Shown piece by piece: positions 6,404 to 13,809 of a stretch of 15,539 nucleotides of DNA. Positions within the stretch are counted from its first letter, which is position 1. Every line of letters starts with the position of its first letter. The position numbers and the translations under genes were made by a program. This DNA is from an uncultured Microbacterium sp. (GTDB taxonomy: Bacteria; Actinomycetota; Actinomycetes; Actinomycetales; Microbacteriaceae): the NCBI GenBank assembly GCA_947647645.1, contig CANSLE010000022.1, positions 1-15,539 of the forward strand. The letters run 5' to 3'. The notes beneath the pieces are model-generated. The model was not told the origin of the DNA. It saw nothing but the letters and a program-made list of their open reading frames with translations, and ran no database searches.

Positions 6404-6477
<74 letters not shown>

Positions 6478-6483
6478 CAGCAG

Positions 6484-6519
6484 AGAGGCTCCGCCTGGAG
6501 ATATCCAGGCGGAGCCTCT
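6484..6519 (+). terminator. Strong hairpin terminator after tRNA-Pro
   Basis: AGAGGCTCCGCCTGGA (6484-6499) and its exact complement at 6504-6519 form a perfect 16-bp stem with a GATA tetraloop, 7 nt after the tRNA. Only two T follow, as is common for actinobacterial terminators. Confidence 0.85.
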
Positions 6520-6549
6520 TGCGGATCACTCACCGGATGGGAGCACCCG

Positions 6550-7314
6550 ATGACCACGCCCCGACTGATCGCGTTCGATCTCGACGACACGTTGGCGCCG
6601 TCGAAGAGCGCGATCGACCCTCGGATCGGCGAACTGCTGCTCGAGCTCGCCTCCCACGTCGAGGTCGCGATCATCTCGGGCGGTCAGCTGCAGCAGTTCC
6701 AGGCTCAGGTCGTCGACCGCCTGCCGTCCGCGGATGCCGCGACCCTCGATCACTTCCACCTCATGCCCACGTGCGGCACGCAGTACTACCGGCTGGAGGA
6801 GGACGGCGTGCGCACGGTCTACGCGCACGCGCTGACCGCGGACGAGAAGGCCCGCGCGCTGACGGCCGTCGAGGAGGAAGCGCGTCGCCTCGCACTGTGG
6901 GAAGCGGAGCCCTGGGGCGACATCCTCGAAGACCGCGGCTCCCAGATCACGTTCTCCGCGCTGGGACAGACCGCGCCTCTCGCCGCGAAGATGGCGTGGG
7001 ACCCGACCGGCGAGAAGAAGAACGCCCTGCGCAACGCCGTGGCCGCACGCATCCCCGACCTGGAGGTCCGCTCCGGCGGATCCACCTCCGTCGACATCAC
7101 CCACCGGGGCATCGACAAGGCGTACGGCATGCGCAAGCTCGCCGAGGTCACCGGCATCCCCCTCGACGACATGCTCTTCGTGGGCGACCGCCTCGACGAG
7201 CACGGCAACGACTACCCGGTGCTCGCGATGGGCGTGACCTGTCAGGCCGTCGAGGGCTGGGAGGACACGGCCGCCTACCTGACCGCGCTCATCCCGACGC
7301 TCCCCGCCCGCTGA
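6550..7314 (+). CDS. HAD-IIB family hydrolase, phosphomannomutase-like
   Basis: 254 aa, ATG at 6550 with GGGAG 6 nt upstream. HAD motif I is DLDDT (10-14; nucleophile D10, acid/base D12), motif II is SGG (43-45), motif III Lys is K190 in GIDKAYGM, and motif IV is VGD (211-213) plus ND (220-221). The C2-type cap between them (about 85-185) has RGSQITFSALGQ (129-140) and RSGGSTSVDIT (174-184), which resemble the cap of eukaryotic-type phosphomannomutases and sucrose/mannosyl-glycerate phosphatases. A cytosolic sugar-phosphate phosphatase or mutase is plausible but the substrate cannot be read from sequence. Only 30 nt separate it from the tRNA terminator, so its promoter is not obvious. It converges with the GntR gene with a 23-nt gap. 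Confidence 0.85.
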   Translation: MTTPRLIAFDLDDTLAPSKSAIDPRIGELLLELASHVEVAIISGGQLQQFQAQVVDRLPSADAATLDHFHLMPTCGTQYYRLEEDGVRTVYAHALTADEKARALTAVEEEARRLALWEAEPWGDILEDRGSQITFSALGQTAPLAAKMAWDPTGEKKNALRNAVAARIPDLEVRSGGSTSVDITHRGIDKAYGMRKLAEVTGIPLDDMLFVGDRLDEHGNDYPVLAMGVTCQAVEGWEDTAAYLTALIPTLPAR

Positions 7315-7337
7315 CGGAGACACAGCACGCCGGACGG

Positions 7338-8060
7338 TCAGACCGCGGTCGCCGGCGCCGGGAGGCCGGCGTCGGCGTAATACGACGTGATGTGCGCACG
7401 CACCAGGTCGCGGGCGCGGGCGGCCTCGCCCGCGTCGATCGCGGCGAGGATCGCCCCGTGCTCCTCACGCAGGCGCGACGCCGTCGCCTCCCAGTCGGCG
7501 ATGCGACTCGCGCCGGCCCGAATGTAGCTCTCGATCGTCGTGCGCAGGCCCGCCATCGTGGCGGCAACGACGACGTTTCCGGCGGCATCGGTCAGCCGGA
7601 GGTGGAACTGCGCGTCGAGGGCGAGGAAGTCGTCTGCCGTGAGCCCGGCAGCCGCCATGGCCGCGAGCGTCGCACGCGCCTCCGCCAGGTCGGGCTCGGC
7701 GAGGTCGGCGAGGTGGGCGACCGCCCACTCCTCCAGCAGCAGGCGCGTCTCATAGACATCGGGGATCGGAAAACCGTGCGCGGCGACCTGCAGGCGCAGC
7801 AGCTGAGCGAGACCGCCGTGGGGCGTCGCGGTGACGATCGCCCCCGCCGTCGGACCCGATCCGGTCGCTGTTCGGATGAGCCCCATGACCTCGAGCACCC
7901 GCAGGGCCTCGCGCACGCTCGAGCGGCCCACGCCGAGGGTGGCCGCGAGCTCGCGCTCCGGCTGGAGGCGATCCCCCGGCCCCAGCGCCCCGCTCAGGAG
8001 GTCGGCCTCGATCTTCTCGAGCACGACGCGCCACGCGCGTGCGGGGGTCTTCTCACTCAT
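7338..8060 (-). CDS. FadR-subfamily (FCD) GntR transcriptional regulator
   Basis: 240 aa from ATG at 8060. The open frame continues 63 codons upstream, but that part lies over the divergent promoter region and lacks family features. A weak purine-rich GAGAAG precedes the ATG. N-terminal winged helix about 10-75: GDRLQPERELAATLGVGRSS (29-48) then VREALRVLEVMGLI (49-62). The C-terminal all-helical FCD ligand-binding domain (about 98-228) keeps the metal-site residues D149, H153 (DAQFH), H201 (EEHGAI) and H223 (RAHI). FCD regulators sense small carboxylates or sugar acids and usually repress. It is divergent from the DUF1295 gene, the obvious candidate target besides itself. Confidence 0.92.
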   Translation of the reverse strand: MSEKTPARAWRVVLEKIEADLLSGALGPGDRLQPERELAATLGVGRSSVREALRVLEVMGLIRTATGSGPTAGAIVTATPHGGLAQLLRLQVAAHGFPIPDVYETRLLLEEWAVAHLADLAEPDLAEARATLAAMAAAGLTADDFLALDAQFHLRLTDAAGNVVVAATMAGLRTTIESYIRAGASRIADWEATASRLREEHGAILAAIDAGEAARARDLVRAHITSYYADAGLPAPATAV

Positions 8061-8088
8061 CGTCGGCTTCTCGTCCCGTCGTCCTATA

Positions 8089-8099
8089 TGGTCAGGCCA
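8089..8099. promoter_or_regulatory. Candidate GntR/FCD operator
   Basis: TGGTCAGGCCA differs at one base from TGGTCAGACCA, the dyad bound by FCD regulators of the LldR type (general TNGTNNNACNA). It sits 29 bp upstream of the regulator ATG and in the divergent region with DUF1295. A possible minus-strand -10, TAGTGT (8104-8099), abuts it, which would suit autorepression. Confidence 0.5.
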
Positions 8100-8154
8100 C
8101 ACTAGCGCACTCCAGACGGGCCGGCAATAATCGCCGGGGCGTCTCGCGACGGCA

Positions 8155-8160
8155 TACTCT
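8155..8160 (+). promoter_or_regulatory. Candidate -10 (TACTCT) of a leaderless DUF1295 transcript
   Basis: TACTCT fits TANNNT and ends 6 nt before the ATG at 8167. No Shine-Dalgarno precedes that ATG and no clear -35 is seen. Confidence 0.42.
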
Positions 8161-8166
8161 CGGATC

Positions 8167-9003
8167 ATGGGTCCCCTCCTGGTCGTCATCGCCCTCGCGG
8201 CCGTCTCATCGGCCTTCTGCTGGATCGCCTCACTCATCAGCAGGGACACCTCGTGGGTCGACCGGCTCTGGTCGATCGTCCCCGTCGCCTACGTCTGGAT
8301 CTTCGCAGCGTCCGCGATCGCCTCCGATCGGGATGCCGCACGCCTCATCCTCATGGCCATGCTCGTGACCGCGTGGGGCGCCCGGCTGACCTTCAACTTC
8401 GCCCGCAAAGGCGGCTACACGGGCGTCGAGGACTATCGGTGGGCGATCCTGCGGAAACGGATGTCTCCGGCGTTGTTCCAGGTCTTCAACCTGCTGTTCA
8501 TCGTGATCTACCAGATGACACTCCTCGTGCTCATCACCCTGCCGGCGGCCGTGGCCTGGCAGCATCCGTCCCCGCTCACCGCGGTCGACGGCGTGATTGC
8601 GGCACTGTTCGTCGGGTTCCTCGTCGGGGAGACGATCGCCGATCAGCAGCAGTGGGACTTCCACCGGGCGAAGGCCGGCGGCACGGCGCAGGGATTCCTC
8701 ACGGAGGGGCTGTTCGCCTACAGCCGGCATCCGAACTTCTTCTTCGAGCAGGCGCAGTGGTGGGCGTTCTACGCCCTCGGGGCGACGTCCGCCGTCTCGT
8801 CGGGCCTGGGCCTGTGGGGCGGTGCCGTGAACGCGACGATCATCGGGCCGGTGCTGCTGACCGTGCTGTTCATCGGCTCCACCGTGTTCACCGAGTCGAT
8901 CTCCGCGGCCCGATACCCCGCCTACGCCGAGTACCGGCGGACGACCTCGATGCTGGTGCCGCTGCCCCGCCGCCGTGCGAACGCGACACGCCCGATCAGC
9001 TGA
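8167..9003 (+). CDS. DUF1295 membrane protein (steroid 5-alpha-reductase-like / ICMT-like)
   Basis: 278 aa from ATG at 8167, with about six hydrophobic segments (3-24, 36-52, 60-78, 104-130, 140-158, 193-245 in part). The family signature is clear: ADQQQWDFH (158-166), GLFAYSRHPNFFFEQAQWW (181-199) and the terminal RYPAYAEYRRTTSMLVP (249-265). These form the nucleotide/methyl-donor binding region in the 3-oxo-5-alpha-steroid 4-dehydrogenase and isoprenylcysteine methyltransferase superfamily. The bacterial DUF1295 substrate is not known; a membrane-lipid or terpenoid reductase/methyltransferase is the general expectation. It is divergent from the GntR regulator, and its stop overlaps the convergent thymidine kinase stop by 8 bases. 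Confidence 0.9.
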   Translation: MGPLLVVIALAAVSSAFCWIASLISRDTSWVDRLWSIVPVAYVWIFAASAIASDRDAARLILMAMLVTAWGARLTFNFARKGGYTGVEDYRWAILRKRMSPALFQVFNLLFIVIYQMTLLVLITLPAAVAWQHPSPLTAVDGVIAALFVGFLVGETIADQQQWDFHRAKAGGTAQGFLTEGLFAYSRHPNFFFEQAQWWAFYALGATSAVSSGLGLWGGAVNATIIGPVLLTVLFIGSTVFTESISAARYPAYAEYRRTTSMLVPLPRRRANATRPIS

Positions 9004-9598
9004 GGCGGCCGCCGGACTCGCGCAGGTAGCACTCCGCACACATCGACTCGTAGGTCACCTTCTCGTGCGAGAGCTCGTCGATCGCGACCTGATCGCCGTC
9101 GAACACGAACCTGCCGCCGACGAGACGCGCATTGAACATCGCCTTCCGCCCGCAGCGGCAGATGGTCTTCAACTCCTCGAGACTGTGGGCCAGCTCCAGC
9201 AGCCGCGCCGACCCGGGGAACGCCCGAGTCTGGAAGTCGGTGCGGATGCCGTAGGCGAGGGCGGGGATGCCGTCGTCCACCACGATCCGCAGCAGGTCGT
9301 CGACCTGGGCGGGGGTGAGGAACTGCGCCTCGTCGATCAGAAGGCATGCGACGGGGCCGTCGTAGCGGGCCGCGTGCTCGGCGACGAGCGCACGCAGATC
9401 GGCATCCGGGGCGATGAGGAAGTCGACCTGGCGCTCCACGCCGAGTCTGCTCGAGATCTGATCGGCGCCCTTCGTGTCGATCTCGGGCTTGGCCAGCAGC
9501 ACGTGCTGGCCGCGCTCCTCGTAGTTGAACGCGGCCTGCAGCAGCGCCGTGGACTTGCCGGAGTTCATCGCTCCGTAGCGGAAGTAGAGCTTGGCCAT
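8996..9598 (-). CDS. tdk: Thymidine kinase
   Basis: 200 aa, ATG at 9598. This is the type II (bacterial/human TK1-like) enzyme, phosphorylating thymidine to dTMP with ATP in pyrimidine salvage. Walker A is GAMNSGKS (9-16); the catalytic acid E90 lies in IDEAQF (88-93); AYGIRTDFQTRAFPGS (115-130) is the lasso/substrate region. The structural zinc is held by C147, C149, C187 and C190 (ICRC ... CAEC). Length is normal. No convincing Shine-Dalgarno precedes the ATG, which lies only 22 nt past the mqo stop, so it is probably co-transcribed with mqo. Confidence 0.96.
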   Translation of the reverse strand: MAKLYFRYGAMNSGKSTALLQAAFNYEERGQHVLLAKPEIDTKGADQISSRLGVERQVDFLIAPDADLRALVAEHAARYDGPVACLLIDEAQFLTPAQVDDLLRIVVDDGIPALAYGIRTDFQTRAFPGSARLLELAHSLEELKTICRCGRKAMFNARLVGGRFVFDGDQVAIDELSHEKVTYESMCAECYLRESGGRLS

Positions 9599-9620
9599 AG
9601 CGGGTGCGGGCGCCGACGGT

Positions 9621-11096
9621 TCAGCGATTGATGCCGAGGGCGGCGGCCGTCTCGGTGAGGGAGGCGTCGGCGGTCGCCGGGTCGCCGTTGAGCGTCGAGC
9701 CGTAGCTCGGGATCAGCGCCTTCAGCTCCGGCTCCCACTCCGAGATCCGATCGGGGAAGCAGGTCTTCAACAGCCCCAACATGATGGATGCCGCCGTCGA
9801 GGCACCCGGCGAGGCGCCCAGCAGGCCGGCGATGGAGCCGTCGGCAGAGGTGACGACCTCGGTGCCGAACTGCAGCACACCGCCCTTCTGCGGGTCCTTC
9901 TTCATGACCTGTGCGCGCTGGCCGGCCTGCAGCAGCTCCCAGTCCTCTGCGGTCGCCGTCGGCATGAACTCCCGGAGCGAGTCGACCTTGCGCTTGTGGC
10001 TCTTCAGCAGCTCACCGACGAGATACTTGAGGAGCCCGGGATTGTCGATGGCGACCTTCAGCATCGGACCGATGTTGCCCGGCCGCACCTGGGCGACGAT
10101 GTCGGTGATGCGCCCGTGCTTGAGGAACTTGGGGCTGAAGGTCGCGAAGGGACCGAACAGCAACGAGGCCTCACCGTCGACGACACGGGTGTCGAGATGG
10201 GGCACCGACATGGGCGGCGCGCCCACCGAGGCCTGCGAGTAGACCTTGGCCTTGTGCTGGGCGACGATCGCGGGGTTCGAGGTCTTGAGCCATTGTCCGC
10301 CGATGGGGAAGACGCCGTAACCGGAGATCTCGGGGATGCGCGAGGACTGCAGGAGCTTGATGGCCCAGCCGCCGGCGCCGACGAAGACGAAACGGGCGGA
10401 GAAGCTGCCCGGCGTGCGCCCGAGGGTGTGGCGGTAGGACACCTTCCATGTGCCGTCGGGGTTCTTCCGGAGCTTTCGGACCTCGCGGTTCGTCACGATC
10501 TCGACGCCCTGATCGGCCAGGTGCGAGAAGAGCTGGCGCGTCAGCGCACCGAAGTCGACGTCGGTGCCGGCCGGAACGCGCGTGGCCGCGAACGGCCCGT
10601 CGGTCTTCTTGCGCTTCTGCATGAGCAGCGGGGCCCACTGGTTGATGACGCGCGAGTCCTCCGAGTACTCGATCCCCTCGAACAGCGGCTGCGTCCTCAA
10701 CGCCTCATAGCGCTTCTTGAGATAGGCGACGTCCTTCTCCCCTCGCACGAACGTCATGTGCGGCGTCGCGTTGATGAAGGTCGAGGGAGCGTCGAGGATG
10801 CCGCGCTCGACGAAGCTCGCCCAGAGCTGGCGGCTCTGCTGGAACTGCTCGTTGATCGCGATCGCCTTGACGGGATCGACCGAGCCGTCCTTCGCCTCGG
10901 GCATGTAGTTGAGCTCGCAGAGGGCCGCGTGCCCGGTGCCGGCGTTGTTCCAGGCGTTCGAGGACTCCTCGGCGACATCGCTGAGGCGCTCGAGCACGAC
11001 GATCTTCCAGTCGGGCTGGAGCTGCTTCAGCAGGGTTCCCAGGGTGGCACTCATGATGCCACCGCCGATCAGGACGACGTCGACGGGTTCACTCAC
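9621..11096 (-). CDS. mqo: Malate:quinone oxidoreductase
   Basis: 491 aa from GTG at 11096. This is an FAD-dependent peripheral membrane enzyme that oxidises malate to oxaloacetate and feeds electrons to the quinone pool, a TCA-cycle step. The N-terminal Rossmann FAD motif is VVLIGGGIMSATLG (7-20), followed by the family-specific SSNAWNNAGTGHAALCELNY (45-64). Later landmarks are VFVGAGGWAIKLLQ, GVFPIGGQWL and the C-terminal LLGASPGASTAASIMLGLL. The length matches the usual 490-500 aa. The GTG has no Shine-Dalgarno but a TAGACT -10 lies 8 nt upstream, suggesting a leaderless mRNA. tdk follows 22 nt downstream. Confidence 0.97.
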   Translation of the reverse strand: MSEPVDVVLIGGGIMSATLGTLLKQLQPDWKIVVLERLSDVAEESSNAWNNAGTGHAALCELNYMPEAKDGSVDPVKAIAINEQFQQSRQLWASFVERGILDAPSTFINATPHMTFVRGEKDVAYLKKRYEALRTQPLFEGIEYSEDSRVINQWAPLLMQKRKKTDGPFAATRVPAGTDVDFGALTRQLFSHLADQGVEIVTNREVRKLRKNPDGTWKVSYRHTLGRTPGSFSARFVFVGAGGWAIKLLQSSRIPEISGYGVFPIGGQWLKTSNPAIVAQHKAKVYSQASVGAPPMSVPHLDTRVVDGEASLLFGPFATFSPKFLKHGRITDIVAQVRPGNIGPMLKVAIDNPGLLKYLVGELLKSHKRKVDSLREFMPTATAEDWELLQAGQRAQVMKKDPQKGGVLQFGTEVVTSADGSIAGLLGASPGASTAASIMLGLLKTCFPDRISEWEPELKALIPSYGSTLNGDPATADASLTETAAALGINR

Positions 11097-11104
11097 AATG
11101 ATCC

Positions 11105-11110
11105 AGTCTA
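11105..11110 (-). promoter_or_regulatory. Candidate -10 (TAGACT) of a leaderless mqo transcript
   Basis: Minus-strand TAGACT fits TANNNT and ends 8 nt before the GTG at 11096, which lacks a Shine-Dalgarno. Transcription would start at or beside the G of the start codon. Confidence 0.5.
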
Positions 11111-11175
11111 GGCGCCGTTTTCTCCGGTCTCGGCGACGCGCGGCATCCGCCCACCGTCAACTCTTGCGGTTCTTT

Positions 11176-11199
11176 CCCCCCGCCCAATTCCGCGAGGGG
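11176..11199 (-). terminator. Possible weak terminator after asd
   Basis: CCCCCCGC (11176-11183) can pair with GCGAGGGG (11192-11199), 8 bp with one wobble, loop of 8 nt, directly after the asd stop. No U run follows on the transcribed strand, so strength is uncertain. Confidence 0.35.
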
Positions 11200-12273
11200 T
11201 CAGGCGGTGGGGGCGGCCAGGCGCGCGGCGACGAGTTCGGCGATCTGCACGGCGTTGAGCGCGGCGCCCTTGCGCAGGTTGTCGTTGCTGATGAACAGCA
11301 CGAGGCCCTTGCCCTCGGGCGCGGACTGATCGGCGCGGATGCGCCCCACGTAGCTCGGGTCGTTGCCGGCGGCCTGCAGCGGCGTGGGCACCTCCTCGAG
11401 GACGACGCCGGGAGCGGATGCCAGGATCTCGCGCGCCCGCTCCGGCGTGATGTCGTCGCGGAACTCCGCGTGGATCGAGAGCGAGTGGCCGGTGAAGACG
11501 GGGACGCGCACACAGGTACCGGCGACCCGCAGGTCGGGCAGCTCGAGGATCTTGCGGCTCTCGTTGCGGAGCTTCTTCTCCTCGTCGGTCTCGTTGTCGC
11601 CGTCGTCGACGAGGGCGCCGGCGAACGGGATGACGTCGAACGCGATGGGCGCGATGTATTTCTCGGGCTGCGGGAAGTCGAGGGCCGACCCGTCGTGGAC
11701 GAGATCCAGCGTGTGACCCTGGGCCAGCACGCCCTCGACCTGACCGAGCAGCTCCTGCGCGCCGGCGAGGCCCGAGCCCGACACGGCCTGGTAGGTGCTG
11801 ACGATCAGCCGCTCGAGGCCCGCGGCGGCATCCAGCGGCTTGAGCACGGGCATGGCCGCCATCGTCGTGCAGTTCGGGTTGGCGATGATGCCCTTGGGCG
11901 GGTTCACCGTGGCGTGCGGGTTGACCTCGCTGACCACGAGCGGGACGTCGGGATCCATGCGCCAGGCGCTGGAGTTGTCGATGACGACCGCGCCGGCCTC
12001 CGCAAAGCGCGGTGCGTGCGCGCGTGAGCCGGTCGCACCCGCGCTGAACAGCGCGATGTCGATGCCGGTCGGGTCGGCGGTGGCGACGTCTTCGATGATG
12101 ATCGTCTCGCCGCCGAACTCGACGGCGGTGCCGGCGGAGCGAGCGGTGGCGAACAGGCGCAGTTCACGGATCGGGAACGAGCGCTCCGCGAGAATCTCGC
12201 GCATGACCGTGCCGACCTGTCCGGTGGCGCCGACGACGGCGACGTTCAGTCCTGAGTCAGAGATGCGGGTCAT
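11200..12273 (-). CDS. asd: Aspartate-semialdehyde dehydrogenase
   Basis: 357 aa, ATG at 12273 with AAGGA 6 nt upstream. It reduces aspartyl-4-phosphate to aspartate semialdehyde with NADPH, the branch point to lysine/diaminopimelate, threonine and methionine. The N-terminal NADP motif is VAVVGATGQVG (11-21), DNSSAWRMDPDVPLVVSEVN covers 99-118, and the catalytic Cys is C135 in ANPNCTT (131-137). The active-site His is H263 in PVFTGHSL (258-265). An EEKKLRNESRKIL stretch (231-243) is usual for actinobacterial enzymes. It lies 84 nt downstream of aspartokinase, on the same strand, and may have its own promoter in that gap. Confidence 0.97.
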   Translation of the reverse strand: MTRISDSGLNVAVVGATGQVGTVMREILAERSFPIRELRLFATARSAGTAVEFGGETIIIEDVATADPTGIDIALFSAGATGSRAHAPRFAEAGAVVIDNSSAWRMDPDVPLVVSEVNPHATVNPPKGIIANPNCTTMAAMPVLKPLDAAAGLERLIVSTYQAVSGSGLAGAQELLGQVEGVLAQGHTLDLVHDGSALDFPQPEKYIAPIAFDVIPFAGALVDDGDNETDEEKKLRNESRKILELPDLRVAGTCVRVPVFTGHSLSIHAEFRDDITPERAREILASAPGVVLEEVPTPLQAAGNDPSYVGRIRADQSAPEGKGLVLFISNDNLRKGAALNAVQIAELVAARLAAPTA

Positions 12274-12306
12274 GAGGGATCCTTGCGAGAGAAGTGGGGT
12301 TGAGAG

Positions 12307-12312
12307 ATTCTA
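12307..12312 (-). promoter_or_regulatory. Candidate -10 (TAGAAT) for asd
   Basis: Minus-strand TAGAAT (12312-12307) is a good actinobacterial -10 and would give a leader of about 25-30 nt before the Shine-Dalgarno-preceded asd ATG. No clear -35. It suggests asd can be transcribed apart from lysC. Confidence 0.4.
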
Positions 12313-12357
12313 TCGCCGGCCCGGCGGGATGCCGCGTCCGCGGCGGCTGCGGCGGCG

Positions 12358-12876
12358 TCAGCGACCGGTGCCGGCGTAGACCGTCGCCTCGATGTCGCTG
12401 TCGAGCCCGAAGGCCGTGTGCACGACGCGCGCGGCCTGCGCGAGCTCGTCGCCCCGGAGGACGACGGAGATGCGGATCTCCGAGGTCGAGATCATCTCGA
12501 TGTTCACGCCCGCGGTCGACAGCGCCTCGAACAGCGTCGCCGAGACGCCCGAGTGGGTGCGCATGCCGGCGCCGACGACGGAGAGCTTGCCGATCTGGTC
12601 ATCGTGCACGAGGCTCTCGAAGCCGATGCCCGCCTGCTCGGCGGCAAGCGCCCGCAGGGCGGTCGCGGCATCCGACTTGGGCAGCGTGAAGGAGATGTCC
12701 GTGCGTCCGGTCGCCGCGGCCGACACGTTCTGGACGATCATGTCGACGTTGGCGCCGGACTTCGCGATCACGGTGAAGATCTCGGCGGCCTTGCCGGGGA
12801 CATCGGGAACACCGATGACGGTGATCTTGGCCTGGCCGAGGTCGGTGGCGACACCGGCGACGATGGGCTCTTCCAT
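12358..12876 (-). other. Internal in-frame start giving the aspartokinase beta subunit
   Basis: ATG at 12876 (codon 262 of lysC) begins MEEPIVAGVATDLGQAKITV and is preceded by GAGGAG with 6-nt spacing, better than the ribosome-binding site of the full-length protein. It would produce a 172-aa ACT-ACT polypeptide. Corynebacterium glutamicum and Bacillus make such a beta subunit and assemble alpha2beta2 enzyme, so the same is inferred here. Confidence 0.72.
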
Positions 12877-13659
12877 GCGGGACTCCTCTGTGCTGTCCGG
12901 AGCGAGGCTTTCGGGAACGGTCATGCCGGGGCCGAGCACGAAGGTGCCGCGGCCGGAGCTGAACGTGGAGCGGGCGTTGATGATGACGCCGTGACGGCGG
13001 GCGTATTCCACCGCGCGGATGTACAGCACCTTGGCGCCGTTGGCAGCGAGCTCGAGCATCTCCTCCGCGGAGACGACGTCGAGCTTGCGGGCCTTCGGCA
13101 CGACGCGGGGGTCGGCGGTGAAGATGCCGTCGACGTCGCTGTAGATCTCGCAGACGTCCGCCTCGAGGGCGGCGGCGAGCGCGACGGCGGTCGTGTCCGA
13201 GCCGCCACGGCCGAGCGTCGTGATGTCACGGGTGTCGCGGTTGAAGCCCTGGAAGCCGGCGACGATGACGATGGCCCCCTCGTCGAGGGCCTCGCGCAGA
13301 CGTACCGGGGTCACGTCGACGATGCGGGCGGAGCCGTGGTCAGCGGTGGTGATCATGCCGGCCTGGCTGCCGGTGAACGAGCGGGCCTCGAAGCCCATCG
13401 AGTGGATCGCCATCGCCAGCAGCGCCATCGAGATGCGCTCACCCGAGCTCAGCAGGATGTCGAGCTCACGCGGCGCCGGGATCGGCGCGACCTGGGACGC
13501 GAGATCGATCAGCTCGTCGGTCGTGTCGCCCATCGCGCTCACGGCCACGACGACGTCGTGCCCCGCCCGTCGCGCGTCGACGATGCGCTTGGCGACCCGT
13601 TTGATGCTCTCGGCGTCGGCGACGGACGAGCCGCCGTACTTCTGGACGATCAGCGCCAC
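12358..13659 (-). CDS. lysC: Aspartokinase, alpha subunit (feedback-regulated, two ACT domains)
   Basis: 433 aa from GTG at 13659, chosen because AGGAG lies 8 nt upstream and the protein then begins MALIVQKYGGSSVADAESIK, as the family does. An in-frame ATG at 13680 has no ribosome-binding site. It phosphorylates aspartate with ATP, the committed step of the aspartate family. Kinase landmarks: KYGGSS (7-12), VVAVSAMGDTTDEL (37-50), SSGERISMALLA (71-82), and later GFQGFNRDTRDITTLGRGGS and YSDVDGIFTADPR. The C-terminal part carries two ACT domains (about 268-345 and 350-425) that bind lysine/threonine in relatives. An internal start with a strong Shine-Dalgarno at codon 262 probably yields a separate beta subunit. 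asd follows. Confidence 0.97.
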   Translation of the reverse strand: MALIVQKYGGSSVADAESIKRVAKRIVDARRAGHDVVVAVSAMGDTTDELIDLASQVAPIPAPRELDILLSSGERISMALLAMAIHSMGFEARSFTGSQAGMITTADHGSARIVDVTPVRLREALDEGAIVIVAGFQGFNRDTRDITTLGRGGSDTTAVALAAALEADVCEIYSDVDGIFTADPRVVPKARKLDVVSAEEMLELAANGAKVLYIRAVEYARRHGVIINARSTFSSGRGTFVLGPGMTVPESLAPDSTEESRMEEPIVAGVATDLGQAKITVIGVPDVPGKAAEIFTVIAKSGANVDMIVQNVSAAATGRTDISFTLPKSDAATALRALAAEQAGIGFESLVHDDQIGKLSVVGAGMRTHSGVSATLFEALSTAGVNIEMISTSEIRISVVLRGDELAQAARVVHTAFGLDSDIEATVYAGTGR

Positions 13660-13715
13660 GTGTGGAACTCCTGAAGACATGTCGACGGGCACTCGGATGC
13701 CGCGCCCACCACCCC

Positions 13716-13721
13716 ATCCTA
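13716..13721 (-). promoter_or_regulatory. Candidate -10 (TAGGAT) for lysC
   Basis: Minus-strand TAGGAT (13721-13716) fits TANNNT and would give a leader of about 50 nt before the GTG at 13659. The 150-nt gap to the pstB stop (13660-13809) shows no other clear element and no convincing terminator for pstB. Confidence 0.38.
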
Positions 13722-13809
13722 GGGACCGCTGCATGCGCCCCGAGCCATGTGACGACGTGTGCGCCGCGCCCCGCGAACCCCCGCCGTCCCGCGCGCTCTC
13801 GTGTCGCGC

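Noticed and set aside
9591..11111. Long plus-strand open frame opposite mqo
   Set aside because: Mqo on the minus strand is unmistakable; the opposite frame is a compositional shadow.
12418..13674. Long plus-strand open frame opposite lysC
   Set aside because: Asp/Gly/Arg-rich shadow of aspartokinase, without domain features.
13660..13809. Small gene or terminator between pstB and lysC
   Set aside because: No start with a ribosome-binding site leads to a plausible small protein, and no clear stem with a T run is visible.
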